A stretch of DNA of 64,000 nucleotides, from assembly GCF_029543155.1 (NCBI RefSeq), contig NZ_JARQXA010000001.1, positions 124,001 through 188,000 on the forward strand, given 5' to 3'. Shown here in pieces: positions 26,285 through 34,621 of the stretch (the first letter of the stretch is position 1; every line of letters starts with the position of its first letter). The notes below the pieces were generated by a model that did no database searches, had not been told where the DNA came from, and worked only from the letters and a program-made list of their open reading frames with translations. The position numbers and the translations under genes are program-made. Source of the stretch: Sphingomonas sp. HITSZ_GF. Its GTDB lineage: Bacteria; Pseudomonadota; Alphaproteobacteria; Sphingomonadales; Sphingomonadaceae.

Positions 26285-27636
26285 CGGCGCTTCGGGCCGC
26301 ACCGCCCCGGGTGTGGCTCGCAGTAGGACTGCTGTTTCTCGCCCAGGCGCTGTCGCATCTCGACCGTTTCCTGCCGAGCCTGTTGATCAAGCCGATCAAG
26401 GCGGGGCTGCACTTGAGCGACTTCGAGGTTGGGCTTCTGCTCGGGCCCGCCTTTGCCGTCTTCTATTGCACCATGGCGCTGCCGGCGGGCTATCTCGCCG
26501 ACCGCTACAGCCGGCGCAAGCTGCTGGCGGGGGCGATCGCGATCTGGTGCATGATGACGATGCTCGCGGGTTTCGCCGACCGGTTCGGGCTGCTGCTGCT
26601 CTCGCGACTGGGCGTGGGGCTGGGGGAGGCGGCGCTGACGCCGTGCGCGCTGTCGTTGATCAGCGACTGGTTCGATCGCAGCCGCCGCCCGCGTGCGGTC
26701 GCGCTGATGATGGCGGGCACCACCTTCGGATCGGCGCTGGCCTTCCTCGGCGGTGGCCCGCTGTTTGCCTATATCTCGGGCCTGCCGCCGATCAGCCTGC
26801 CCGTGATCGGCAGCGTCGAGCCCTGGCAGTTCGTGTTCCTGGTCGCCGGCCCGCCGGGGCTGCTGCTCGCCGCGGCGATGCTTGCGGTGCCCGAACCGCC
26901 GCGCACCGAGCGGATCGGCGCCGCGATCGGCGAGGACGCGGCGCATCACGTGCCGCTGGGCACCGCGCTGCGCTTCATGGCCCAGCGCTGGCGCGCCTTC
27001 CTGCCGCTGGTGCTCGCCAATGCCGGATCGCTGTCGATCGGCACGCTGAGCCTGTGGAACACCGCGCTGTTCGAGCGGAGCTTCGGCTGGGACGTGCGCC
27101 GCTATGGCGTGACGGCGGGGCTCATCTATCTGGGGGTGGGGCTGATCGGCTATCCGCTCGCCGGCTGGCTGGCGAGCCGGCAGCTCAAGGCGGGGCACAG
27201 GGACGGCACGCTGCGCGTCTTCCTGCTCGGCATCTGCATCGTCGTCCCGGCGACGATCTTCTATCCGCTGGCGCCGAGCGGCGGCTGGGCCGCGGCCGGG
27301 TTCGCCTGCTTCATGCTCGGCCAGTGCCTGTGCGGCACTGCCGGCCCCTCGTCGCTGACGCTGCTCACCTCGAGCGACGTGCGCTCGACGACGACGGCGG
27401 TGTATTTCATGATCCTCAGCCTGATCAGCCTGGTGATCGGCCCGGTGCCCGTCGGCCTGCTGGTCGACTGGCTCGGCGATCCCGCAGCGCTGGGCACCGC
27501 CATGGCGATCGAGACCGCGGCGATCGGAATCCCAGCCATCCTCATCCTGTTGTTCGGCATGAAGGCGTTCCGCCGCGGCGTCGCCGAAGTCGAACAGCTG
27601 ATCGCCGCCTCTGCCAGCCGGGAGCCCAATCCATGA
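26281..27636 (+). CDS. MFS transporter
   Basis: 451 residues with about 12 membrane helices. The N-terminal part reads LSHLDRFLPSLLIKPIKAGL then LSDFEVGLLLGPAF, and the loop 2-3 motif is GYLADRYSRRK. It also has GLGEAALTPCALSLISDWF. It is the paralogue of the MFS at 20101-21477. An inner-membrane importer of the island substrate or exporter of an intermediate is likely. It overlaps both neighbours by 4 bp within the monooxygenase operon. Confidence 0.93.
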   Translation: MTALRAAPPRVWLAVGLLFLAQALSHLDRFLPSLLIKPIKAGLHLSDFEVGLLLGPAFAVFYCTMALPAGYLADRYSRRKLLAGAIAIWCMMTMLAGFADRFGLLLLSRLGVGLGEAALTPCALSLISDWFDRSRRPRAVALMMAGTTFGSALAFLGGGPLFAYISGLPPISLPVIGSVEPWQFVFLVAGPPGLLLAAAMLAVPEPPRTERIGAAIGEDAAHHVPLGTALRFMAQRWRAFLPLVLANAGSLSIGTLSLWNTALFERSFGWDVRRYGVTAGLIYLGVGLIGYPLAGWLASRQLKAGHRDGTLRVFLLGICIVVPATIFYPLAPSGGWAAAGFACFMLGQCLCGTAGPSSLTLLTSSDVRSTTTAVYFMILSLISLVIGPVPVGLLVDWLGDPAALGTAMAIETAAIGIPAILILLFGMKAFRRGVAEVEQLIAASASREPNP

Positions 27637-28541
27637 CCGACCTGCGCCGCCGCCTGGGCGGCATCCGTGCCGTGACCTATTCGGTGCCCGACATCGCCGC
27701 GATGGAATCCGCCTATGGCGAGGTGCTTGGCTATGCCGTGATCGACCGCGGCCGCGTGGCGCCCGAGCGTGCGGCGCTGTGGCAGGCGCCCGAGGCAGCG
27801 GGCCGGCGCTATGTGTCGATGATCTCCGCGAGCGACGAGATAGTGCCGCTCCACTTCGTCGAGACGCTGCATGTCGAGCCGTGGCACGCCCTGACCACGC
27901 ATGGCTGGAACGCCACCGAGATCATCGTCGAGGACGTCAACAAGCTGGCAGAACGGATCGAGGGATCGCCCTTTCGCCGCATCGGCGGGCCGCGGCCGCT
28001 CACCAACTATCCGAAGATCAGTGCGATGCAGGTGATCGGGCCGGCCGGTGAATGCGTGTATCTCACCCATGCGCCGCCGGGATGCGGGATGGAGCTGGGG
28101 CCGGCACGCGCCTTTGTCGGGCGGGTATTCTCGGTGGTGGCAGGCGGGCCCGACATCGCGGCGATGAACCAGGCCTATGCCCGGGCCTTCACCAATACGG
28201 TACGGCCGCCCAAGCCGACACCGATCGGCATCATCAACGAAGCCAACGGCCTGCCCGCCGACCACAAGACCGACCTGGGGCTGGTCGAGCTCGAATGGGG
28301 CACAGTGCTTGAGCTGGACGGTTATGCCGAGGCGATGGGACCGCGCGCGACACGCGCGGGCGACCTGCCGCCCGGCATGGCGGTGGTCACGCTCGACGTG
28401 CGTGCGGGCGGAGACGGCTACGATCCCGACGCAGTGTTGCCGCCGCGGCTCTCCGAAGCGCCCGACGACCGCCTGCAGGCCTGGCTGGGCGCGGCAGGCG
28501 AGCGCATCGAACTTCTCGCCACCGACAGGAGCGCCGCATGA
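27633..28541 (+). CDS. two-domain VOC (glyoxalase/dioxygenase superfamily) protein
   Basis: 302 residues from the ATG at 27633, which overlaps the MFS stop by 4 bp. It has two VOC modules: residues ~9-145 (VTYSVPDIAAMESAYGEVLGY ... GPAGECVYLTH) and ~155-300 (FSVVAGGPDIAAMNQAYARAF ... AAGERIELLA). It parallels the protein at 7156-8094 in length, module order and the GPAGEC motif. No complete His-His-Glu metal site is evident. A role in rearrangement or cleavage of the ring product is possible. Confidence 0.86.
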   Translation: MTDLRRRLGGIRAVTYSVPDIAAMESAYGEVLGYAVIDRGRVAPERAALWQAPEAAGRRYVSMISASDEIVPLHFVETLHVEPWHALTTHGWNATEIIVEDVNKLAERIEGSPFRRIGGPRPLTNYPKISAMQVIGPAGECVYLTHAPPGCGMELGPARAFVGRVFSVVAGGPDIAAMNQAYARAFTNTVRPPKPTPIGIINEANGLPADHKTDLGLVELEWGTVLELDGYAEAMGPRATRAGDLPPGMAVVTLDVRAGGDGYDPDAVLPPRLSEAPDDRLQAWLGAAGERIELLATDRSAA

Positions 28542-29032
28542 GCATCGAGCAGGAAATCGCGGCCTTCGTCGCCGACTATATGCGGCTGTGGAATGCCTAT
28601 GACGTGCCGGCGATGCAGGCGCTGTGGGATACGGACGAGACAGCGCCGATCTATGTGGCCGAGGAAGCGGAGCCGATGCTCGGCTGGCCGGCGATCCACG
28701 CCTATTGGGGGATCGACCGCAGCAAGTCCGAGCGGCTGCTGACCTGGGATCGGCTGGAGGTCCGCCAAGCCGCGCCCGATGTGGCCATCGCCTTTTACCA
28801 CATGCGCTGGAACGCCCTGATCCCGGGCAACCGGCTCTATCCGCGCCCGATCGGCGGCGCGGTGCGGGTGAGTGCGATGCTGCGCCGCAAGCCTGCGGGC
28901 TGGAGGCTGTTCCACTATGTCGAGGCGCCGCTCGCCGCGCTCATCCAGATGCGCCAGGCGGCGGAGGCGATGGTCGATCCGGTGCTGCACGCGCGGATCG
29001 CAGCCAAGGCTGCGGCCAAGGCCGAGGGCTGA
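28538..29032 (+). CDS. NTF2-like (SnoaL-type) protein
   Basis: 164 residues with a cone-shaped NTF2-like fold pattern: IAAFVADYMRLWNAYDVPAMQALWD at the N-terminus, the tryptophan-rich GWPAIHAYWG, and strands ending WRLFHYVEAPLAAL. Members are small hydrolases, isomerases, cyclases or decarboxylases, or subunits of oxygenases. It has no signal peptide. It overlaps the VOC gene by 4 bp and is followed by the hydrolase-fold gene after 1 bp. The exact reaction is unknown. Confidence 0.8.
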   Translation: MSIEQEIAAFVADYMRLWNAYDVPAMQALWDTDETAPIYVAEEAEPMLGWPAIHAYWGIDRSKSERLLTWDRLEVRQAAPDVAIAFYHMRWNALIPGNRLYPRPIGGAVRVSAMLRRKPAGWRLFHYVEAPLAALIQMRQAAEAMVDPVLHARIAAKAAAKAEG

Positions 29033-29033
29033 A

Positions 29034-29873
29034 ATGCGGACGATCGACCGCGGCTTCGTGCGGACGAAGGGCGGCGAGATCCATCTGCGGCAGGTGGCGG
29101 GGGAGGGGACGCCGCTGCTGCTCGTCCACGCGTCGCCCGGATCCTCGCGCGCGCTGGTACCTTTGCTCTCCGCCCTGGCCGGTTCGGACCTGCCGCTGAT
29201 CGCACCCGACACGCCGGGCAACGGCGATTCGGACGATCTCGCGCCGGCGGATCCCGACATGGACTGGTATGCCGATGCCCTGGCGGCGCTGCTCGACCGG
29301 CTCGGGCTCGATCAAGTGGACCTGTATGGCACGCATACCGGCGCGCGGATCGCCGTGGAGACGGCCGCGCGCCATCCCGCGCGGGTCGGACGGCTGATCC
29401 TGGACGGGCTGATCGACTATCCGCCCGACGTCCGCGCGCTCTTCCTGCAGCATTATGCGCCGGAAAAGACTCCCGACGACTATGGCGGTCAATATGGCTG
29501 GGCGTTCAACTATATCCGCGACCAGGTCGTGCACTTCCCGCACTTCCTGCGCGACCCCGAGCATCGACTGATGACCCGGGCGATGCCCGATGCCGCCCAG
29601 TTGCACGCAGCGACGCTCGACGTGCTCAAGGCGCTGACATCCTATCACAAGGCGTATCGCGCGGCGTTTCGCCATCCTGTCGCAGAGCGGCTCAGCGCGG
29701 TGCAGGCGCCAACCCAGGTCTGGCGGGCCGAAGGCGAACTGCCGGACCTGCGCGCGGCCGTGGACGGGCTCGCGGCGCGGCTGCCTGCCGGCGAAATAGT
29801 GGAGGTCGGGCGCGCGCCCACGGAAAAAGCAGCGGCGATCGCCGCCTTCCTGGGGCGCGCGCCGCGAAGCTAG
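29034..29873 (+). CDS. alpha/beta-hydrolase-fold protein with His at the nucleophile position
   Basis: 279 residues from the ATG at 29034: LLLVHASPGSSRA, APDTPGNGDSDDL, then VDLYGTHTGARIAVETAARHP. The elbow is GTHTG with His101 in place of Ser, and the C-terminal region (VGRAPTEKAAA) lacks the usual catalytic His. It is the third such protein in the island and the last gene of the monooxygenase operon. The reaction cannot be a standard Ser-hydrolase one. Its end overlaps by 4 bp the end of the convergent deacetylase-like gene. Confidence 0.87.
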   Translation: MRTIDRGFVRTKGGEIHLRQVAGEGTPLLLVHASPGSSRALVPLLSALAGSDLPLIAPDTPGNGDSDDLAPADPDMDWYADALAALLDRLGLDQVDLYGTHTGARIAVETAARHPARVGRLILDGLIDYPPDVRALFLQHYAPEKTPDDYGGQYGWAFNYIRDQVVHFPHFLRDPEHRLMTRAMPDAAQLHAATLDVLKALTSYHKAYRAAFRHPVAERLSAVQAPTQVWRAEGELPDLRAAVDGLAARLPAGEIVEVGRAPTEKAAAIAAFLGRAPRS

Positions 29874-30787
29874 ATGCCTGCCGCGTCGACGATCTGGTCG
29901 CCGCGGGCGAACCAGACGCCGGGACGCGCGGCAAGCTCGGCGAGCAGCCGCTCGAAGGCATCGATGCGATAGGGCAGGCCGAGAATATAGGGCGTCACGT
30001 TGAGCGGCAGCATGCGGCCGCCATAGGTCTCCGCCTCGCCCGCGAGCAGATCATAGGCGTCGAGCATCTGCTCGACATAGCTGTCGACCCCGTGCTGCTG
30101 GTTCACGATGATCTGCCGATCCGACAGCTCATGGCTGAGCGGCAGGTTGACGATGTCACCGGCGGCGGTGTGGAAGCGATAGGGCAGCTCGTCATTGACC
30201 CAGTCGCACATGTAATCGAGCCCCGCTTCGGCGAGCAGGTGCGGCGTGTTGAAGCTCTGCGAACGGGCGATCGACAGCCAGCCGCGCGGCCGGCCTCCCG
30301 TCGCCTTTTCCAGCGCATCGAGCGAGCCGGCGATCAGCGCGCGCTCGGTATCCTCATCGAGGCCGCTGGCGATGGTGCCGTTCATGTCGGTGGAATGCGC
30401 GATCACCTCATGCCCTGCGGCGACGATGTCACGAAGGATCGAGGGATAGCGCTCAGCGATGGCGCCGTTGGCGGCGACCGAGACGGTCGCGCCGACCTTC
30501 GCAAAGGCATCGAGCATCCGGTAGAAGCCCACGCGGGTGCCATATTCGCGCGCGGTGTAATGGCGATAGTCCGGGTAGCTGGTCTGCATGTGGCCCGGTG
30601 CGCGGAACGGCTTGTCCGCCGGGGTGATCGGAAACCATTCGAGATCAGCGACGATCCACACCGCGACCTTCTTCCCGCCGGGCCAGGCGATCGGTGCGCG
30701 GGCGCGCAGATCGGACCAGGGATAATAGTCGTGATCCATGCCGTGGCGGCGCTTGGGATAGTCGAGATAGGACGGGTCGAGCGTCAT
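29870..30787 (-). CDS. polysaccharide deacetylase-like (NodB/PuuE-type) hydrolase
   Basis: 305 residues of the CE4/NodB fold in its PuuE allantoinase-like form: YPWSDLRARAPIAWPGGKKVAVWIV, a TREYGTRVGFYRMLDAF loop, and GHEVIAHSTDMNGTIA in place of the metal-binding H-x3-H stretch. Members of this branch act on cyclic amides or formamides rather than sugars. There is no signal peptide, so it is cytoplasmic, which argues against cell-wall polysaccharide. It is the last gene of the lyase-amidase operon and a paralogue of the preceding gene, whose stop overlaps its start. Confidence 0.85.
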   Translation of the reverse strand: MTLDPSYLDYPKRRHGMDHDYYPWSDLRARAPIAWPGGKKVAVWIVADLEWFPITPADKPFRAPGHMQTSYPDYRHYTAREYGTRVGFYRMLDAFAKVGATVSVAANGAIAERYPSILRDIVAAGHEVIAHSTDMNGTIASGLDEDTERALIAGSLDALEKATGGRPRGWLSIARSQSFNTPHLLAEAGLDYMCDWVNDELPYRFHTAAGDIVNLPLSHELSDRQIIVNQQHGVDSYVEQMLDAYDLLAGEAETYGGRMLPLNVTPYILGLPYRIDAFERLLAELAARPGVWFARGDQIVDAAGI

Positions 30788-31710
30788 CAGCGCGCCTCCG
30801 TATAGCGTGCCGCATCCGCGGTCGCGGCGTCATAGCCATGGGCAAGGAAATGGTCGGCGATGTCGCCCGAGCGGGTGATCCAGGCGCGGCCATCGGCGGC
30901 GATGTGGCGCAACGCTTCCTCGAAGGCGGCGATGCGGTGCGGCTGGCCGATCAGATAGGCATGCAGCGGAATGCACATCACCGTGCCCGATTCGGCCCCC
31001 TCCGCCGCGAGCCGCTCGAACTGGCGGATCAGCGTCTGCGCATATTCGCGCGGGCTCATGTTATAGACGAGGAAGCCGTAATGGTCGTTCACTTCCAGGC
31101 TGTAGGGCATGGAGACGAGCCGGCCCTCGCGTACATGCACCGGCCCCGGCTGATCGTCATGATACAGGTCGCAGGTATAGGTGAGGCCATATTCGGCGAT
31201 CAGGTCCAGCGTGCGCGGCGTGTGGGTCAGCGCGGGGGCGAGCCATCCCTTGATCGTCTGCCCCGTGGCGTCGCGCACGGTGCGGATCGCGTCCTCGATC
31301 AGCGCGCGCTCCTGCGCCTCGTCCATCCCGTAGCTGTAGCGGGTATTGTACACGCCGTGGCTGAAGAATTCCCAGCCGAGCGCGTTCACCTGATCGATGA
31401 TTTCGGGGTGATGCTGGCACATCGCGACCGAGAGCGAGACCGAGCCCTTGAACCCGTGCCGCTCCATCGCGTCGACCAGCCGCTGGTGGCCGACGCGGTT
31501 GCCGAAGTCGCGGTGCGCATAGCCGACCACGTCCGGGTGCGGCTTGGTCCAGCTCTTGCGGTGCGGATTGGCGGGCGGATCGAGCTCGTAGAACTCGATA
31601 TTGGGGGACACCCAGACCGCGACCGTCTTGCCCTCGGGCCATTCGATCTTCGCGCGGTCGCGATAGGGGCGGAAATCATAGAGGCCGGGATCGGCTTCGC
31701 CCTCGCGCAT
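30787..31710 (-). CDS. polysaccharide deacetylase-like (NodB/PuuE-type) hydrolase
   Basis: 307 residues of the same branch as its downstream neighbour: DFRPYRDRAKIEWPEGKTVAVWV, HRDFGNRVGHQRLVDAM, LGWEFFSHGVYNTRY and KGWLAPALTHTPRTLDL. It has no signal peptide. It may hydrolyse a cyclic or N-acyl amide; the pair may act as two subunits or on successive substrates. It overlaps the amidase gene upstream and the paralogue downstream by one base each. Confidence 0.85.
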   Translation of the reverse strand: MREGEADPGLYDFRPYRDRAKIEWPEGKTVAVWVSPNIEFYELDPPANPHRKSWTKPHPDVVGYAHRDFGNRVGHQRLVDAMERHGFKGSVSLSVAMCQHHPEIIDQVNALGWEFFSHGVYNTRYSYGMDEAQERALIEDAIRTVRDATGQTIKGWLAPALTHTPRTLDLIAEYGLTYTCDLYHDDQPGPVHVREGRLVSMPYSLEVNDHYGFLVYNMSPREYAQTLIRQFERLAAEGAESGTVMCIPLHAYLIGQPHRIAAFEEALRHIAADGRAWITRSGDIADHFLAHGYDAATADAARYTEAR

Positions 31711-32393
31711 CAGCGAGCCTCCAGCCAGTCGATCACCGTCTGCACCGGCTCGACATCAGCATATTTCAGCTGAAGATCGGTGAGGTTGGCGAAGTGATAG
31801 CTCTCGTGTTTGTCGGCACAGGTCTCGATCGGCACGATCGTGCGATAGCCGCGGCTGAGGCTGTCGACCGCGGCGGCGCGGACGCAACCCGAGGTCGAGC
31901 CGCCGGTGAACACCACCGTATCGACCTTGTGCCAAACGAGCAGGCTCTGAAGCGGCGTCTCGAAGAAGGGCGAGGGCATGCGCTTGGTGTAGATGGCGTC
32001 GCGTTCGCGATCGATCTCGCAGCGATCGTCCAGCGCGTGGCGGCGCGAGCCGTACTTGATGTTCTGCAGGCTGTCTTCGGTGTTGGTGCGCGTGCCCCAC
32101 ACGCCCGCGTCGGACGCGTCATCGGCATAGGCGACGTGCGTCCAGATCACCGGCATGCCCTTGGCGCGCGCCAGGCGAGAGAGGGTGTTCACATATTCGA
32201 TCTGCCGCGGATCGGTCTCATAGGCGGTCTTGAACTCGTCGATCCGGGTATAGGCGTTCTGCAGATCGATGTTCACGATCGCCAGCTTCTCGCCGAAGCC
32301 GAACTTCTTGCGCGCCGGATTGGCCATCACTTCTTCGAAGAGCTGCCGCGCCGTCTTGTCCTCGCGCACCATGCGTGTGCCCAAAATCGTCAT
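31710..32393 (-). CDS. isochorismatase-family amidohydrolase (N-carbamoylsarcosine/maleamate amidase type)
   Basis: 227 residues from the ATG at 32393. The cysteine-hydrolase triad is visible: Asp43 in AIVNIDLQNAY, Lys137 in YTKRMPSPF and Cys170 in GGSTSGCVRAAAVDS. The TSGCVRA stretch is typical of N-carbamoylsarcosine amidases and maleamate amidases, which release ammonia from an amide. An amide intermediate in the pathway is therefore likely. The ATG overlaps the lyase stop (ATGA). Confidence 0.9.
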   Translation of the reverse strand: MTILGTRMVREDKTARQLFEEVMANPARKKFGFGEKLAIVNIDLQNAYTRIDEFKTAYETDPRQIEYVNTLSRLARAKGMPVIWTHVAYADDASDAGVWGTRTNTEDSLQNIKYGSRRHALDDRCEIDRERDAIYTKRMPSPFFETPLQSLLVWHKVDTVVFTGGSTSGCVRAAAVDSLSRGYRTIVPIETCADKHESYHFANLTDLQLKYADVEPVQTVIDWLEAR

Positions 32394-33352
32394 GCTACCT
32401 CCATGATGCGGGTGTCGGCATCCCGGAAGCCGAGCGGCAGCCCGGCGTCCGGCGTGAAGCCGTAAAGGGGTTCGCCGGGCAGCGCCTCGGCAAGGATGGC
32501 GCGAACGCGGTTCAACTGCTCGATGTCGATGCCGGTGCGCAAGCCCATCGCCTCGAGCATGAAGACCAGGTCCTCGGTCACGATATTGCCCGATGCGCCG
32601 GGCGCGAACGGGCAGCCGCCCAGGCCGCCCAGCGAGCTGTCGAGCGTGGTGAGGCCGCATTCGAGCGCCGCCAGCGCGTTGGCGAGGCCGAGCCCGCGCG
32701 TATTGTGCAGGTGGACGCCGGTGACCGCCGCTTCGCCGACGGCGCCGCGCACCAGCGTGACGATGTGCCGCACCGCCGCCGGATCGGCATAGCCGGTGGT
32801 GTCCGAAATGCCGACTTCGTCGCAGCCCGCCGCCATCAGACCCTCGGCGAGACGGGCGATCTGCGCGTCGGCAATCGCGCCTTCGAGCGTGCAGCCAAAG
32901 GCGGTGGACAGGCTGCCCTCGAAATGCGGCCGCTGCCCGGCTGGCAGGGCGGCGATCATGCCGGCGATCTCCTTCGCTTCCGCCAGCACCTGCTCGTGCG
33001 TGCGGCGAAGATTGCGCAGCGAATGCGTCTCGGAGACGGAGAGCGGCAGCGTCAGCTTGTGCGCGCCGGCGGCAATCGCGGCGGCCGCGCCCTTCGCGTT
33101 CGGCACCAGCACCGCCACCGTGAGCCCCGGAATGGTGCGCGCGAACGCCACCACCTCGGCAGTGTCGGCGAGTTGTGGCAGGAGCTTGGCGGGCACGAAG
33201 CTGCCCACTTCGATCTCGCGCACCCCTGCGGCGGCTTCCGCTGCGATCCAGGCCTTCTTGGCCTCCAGCGGCATCACGCGATCGATGCTCTGCAGCCCGT
33301 CGCGCGGACCGACTTCGCTGACCAGAATGTCGATGCCCTTCATGGCTTCCAT
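32390..33352 (-). CDS. HMG-CoA lyase-like (DRE-TIM) acyl-CoA lyase
   Basis: 320 residues with the complete HMG-CoA lyase pattern: SEVGPRDGLQ, EVGSFVPAKLLPQ, SVSETHSLRN, GVHLHNTRG with metal-binding His-x-His, and the Cys loop GLGGCPFAPGASGN. It cleaves a 3-hydroxy-3-methyl-acyl-CoA; HMG-CoA gives acetyl-CoA and acetoacetate. An HMG-lyase-like (R)-citramalyl-CoA lyase is known from Chloroflexus, and the neighbouring CoA-transferase and LeuCD-like genes make that reaction plausible here. It heads the operon with the amidase and two deacetylase-like genes. A downstream in-frame ATG at 33343 is an alternative start. Confidence 0.9.
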   Translation of the reverse strand: MEAMKGIDILVSEVGPRDGLQSIDRVMPLEAKKAWIAAEAAAGVREIEVGSFVPAKLLPQLADTAEVVAFARTIPGLTVAVLVPNAKGAAAAIAAGAHKLTLPLSVSETHSLRNLRRTHEQVLAEAKEIAGMIAALPAGQRPHFEGSLSTAFGCTLEGAIADAQIARLAEGLMAAGCDEVGISDTTGYADPAAVRHIVTLVRGAVGEAAVTGVHLHNTRGLGLANALAALECGLTTLDSSLGGLGGCPFAPGASGNIVTEDLVFMLEAMGLRTGIDIEQLNRVRAILAEALPGEPLYGFTPDAGLPLGFRDADTRIMEVA

Positions 33353-33392
33353 GGCGAGGTCCCCGGTTCCGGCCGAATGCCGGTCGTTGCGT

Positions 33393-33418
33393 TATTTGTA
33401 TTAGGTCTATATCAAATA
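33393..33418. promoter_or_regulatory. candidate GntR operator, site 4 (lyase / CoA-transferase divergent promoter)
   Basis: It begins TATTTGTATTAGGTCTATAT and ends CAAATA; the two 12-base halves are inverted repeats matching at 9 of 12 positions. It lies in the 107-bp space between two divergent operons, so one protein could control both. It is the most symmetric of the four copies. Confidence 0.6.
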
Positions 33419-33459
33419 GGCGGCGCCGTTCAAGGCGCAGACGCAATGCCGGGAACAGA

Positions 33460-34620
33460 ATGTCGCCAGATACCTTGCCTTTAGCCGGCCTCAAGGTCGT
33501 CGAGTTCACCCATATGGTCATGGGGCCCGCGGTGGGCGTGATCCTTGCCGATCTTGGCGCGGAAGTCATCAAGGTGGAGCCGCTGGGCGGCGACCAGACG
33601 CGCGAGCTGCTCGGCTCGGGCGCCGGCTATTTCCCGATGTTCAACCGCAACAAGCGCAGCATCTGCCTCGACCTGAAGAGCGCCGAGGGGCTGGCGGCGG
33701 CGCGTGGGCTGCTCGCCGAGGCGGACATCCTGATCGAGAATTTCCGGCCCGGCACGCTGGCCAAGCTCGGCCTGTCGTACGAATCGCTAAAGGCCGAGAA
33801 TCCGCGGATCATCTATTGCTCGGCCAAGGGCTTCCTGGCCGGTCCCTATGAGCAGCGCACCGCGCTCGACGAAGTGACGCAGATGATGGGCGGCCTTGCC
33901 TATATGACCGGCCCGCCGGGACGGCCGTTGCGCGCCGGCTCCTCGGTGATCGACATCACCGGCGGCATGTTCGGCGTGATCGGCATCCTCGCCGCGCTCG
34001 AGCGGCGCCACCGGACGGGCGAGGGCGGCGAAGTCCGCTGCTCGCTGTTCGAGACGACCGCGTTCCTGGTGGGGCAGCACATGGCGCAGGCCGCGGTGAC
34101 CGGCCAGGCCGCGCGGCCGATGCCGGTGCGTATCTCCGCCTGGGCGATCTACGACGTGTTCGAGACCGCCAATGCGGACGAGCAGCTGTTCGTCGGCGTG
34201 GTCAGCGACGGGCAATGGGTGGCGTTCTGCCGTGCGTTCGGCCTCGACGCGCTGGGCGACAACCCGGACTATGCCAAGAACAACCAGCGCGTGCTGGCGC
34301 GCGACGCCATCCTGCCGGAAGTGCGCGCGCTGTTCGCCGCACTGCCGCGCGCCGAGCTGGTGGCGAAGCTCGAGACGATCGGGCTGCCCTTCGCCCCGAT
34401 AACCCGGCCGGAGGACCTGTTCGACGATCCGCAGCTGAACGCAGGCGGGCTCGTCGAGCTCACGCTGGCGGATGGCCGGAAGACTCGCCTGCCGGGCCTG
34501 CCGATCGAAATCGACGGCGAGCGTCCCGGGCTGATCCGCGACCTGCCCCAGGCCGGCGCGGATACCGATGCGGTGCTGGCCGAGATCGGGCATCGCGCGG
34601 CGGCGCCGACGGCCTCCTGA
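33460..34620 (+). CDS. type III (CaiB/BaiF) CoA-transferase
   Basis: 386 residues of the CaiB/BaiF family: LKVVEFTHMVMGPAVG, ADLGAEVIKVEPLGGD, ADILIENFRPGTLAKLGL, and the probable catalytic Asp in TALDEVTQMMGG. It moves CoA from a donor such as succinyl-CoA to a carboxylic acid. Family members include the succinyl-CoA:(R)-citramalate transferase of Chloroflexus. Next to LeuCD-like and lyase genes it probably activates a methyl-branched hydroxy-dicarboxylate. It is separated from the LeuC-like gene by one base. Confidence 0.93.
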   Translation: MSPDTLPLAGLKVVEFTHMVMGPAVGVILADLGAEVIKVEPLGGDQTRELLGSGAGYFPMFNRNKRSICLDLKSAEGLAAARGLLAEADILIENFRPGTLAKLGLSYESLKAENPRIIYCSAKGFLAGPYEQRTALDEVTQMMGGLAYMTGPPGRPLRAGSSVIDITGGMFGVIGILAALERRHRTGEGGEVRCSLFETTAFLVGQHMAQAAVTGQAARPMPVRISAWAIYDVFETANADEQLFVGVVSDGQWVAFCRAFGLDALGDNPDYAKNNQRVLARDAILPEVRALFAALPRAELVAKLETIGLPFAPITRPEDLFDDPQLNAGGLVELTLADGRKTRLPGLPIEIDGERPGLIRDLPQAGADTDAVLAEIGHRAAAPTAS

Positions 34621-34621
34621 C

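Noticed and set aside
23885..26302. Minus-strand open frame of 805 codons
   Set aside because: It is antisense to the isomerase-like and aldehyde dehydrogenase genes, which have complete motifs.
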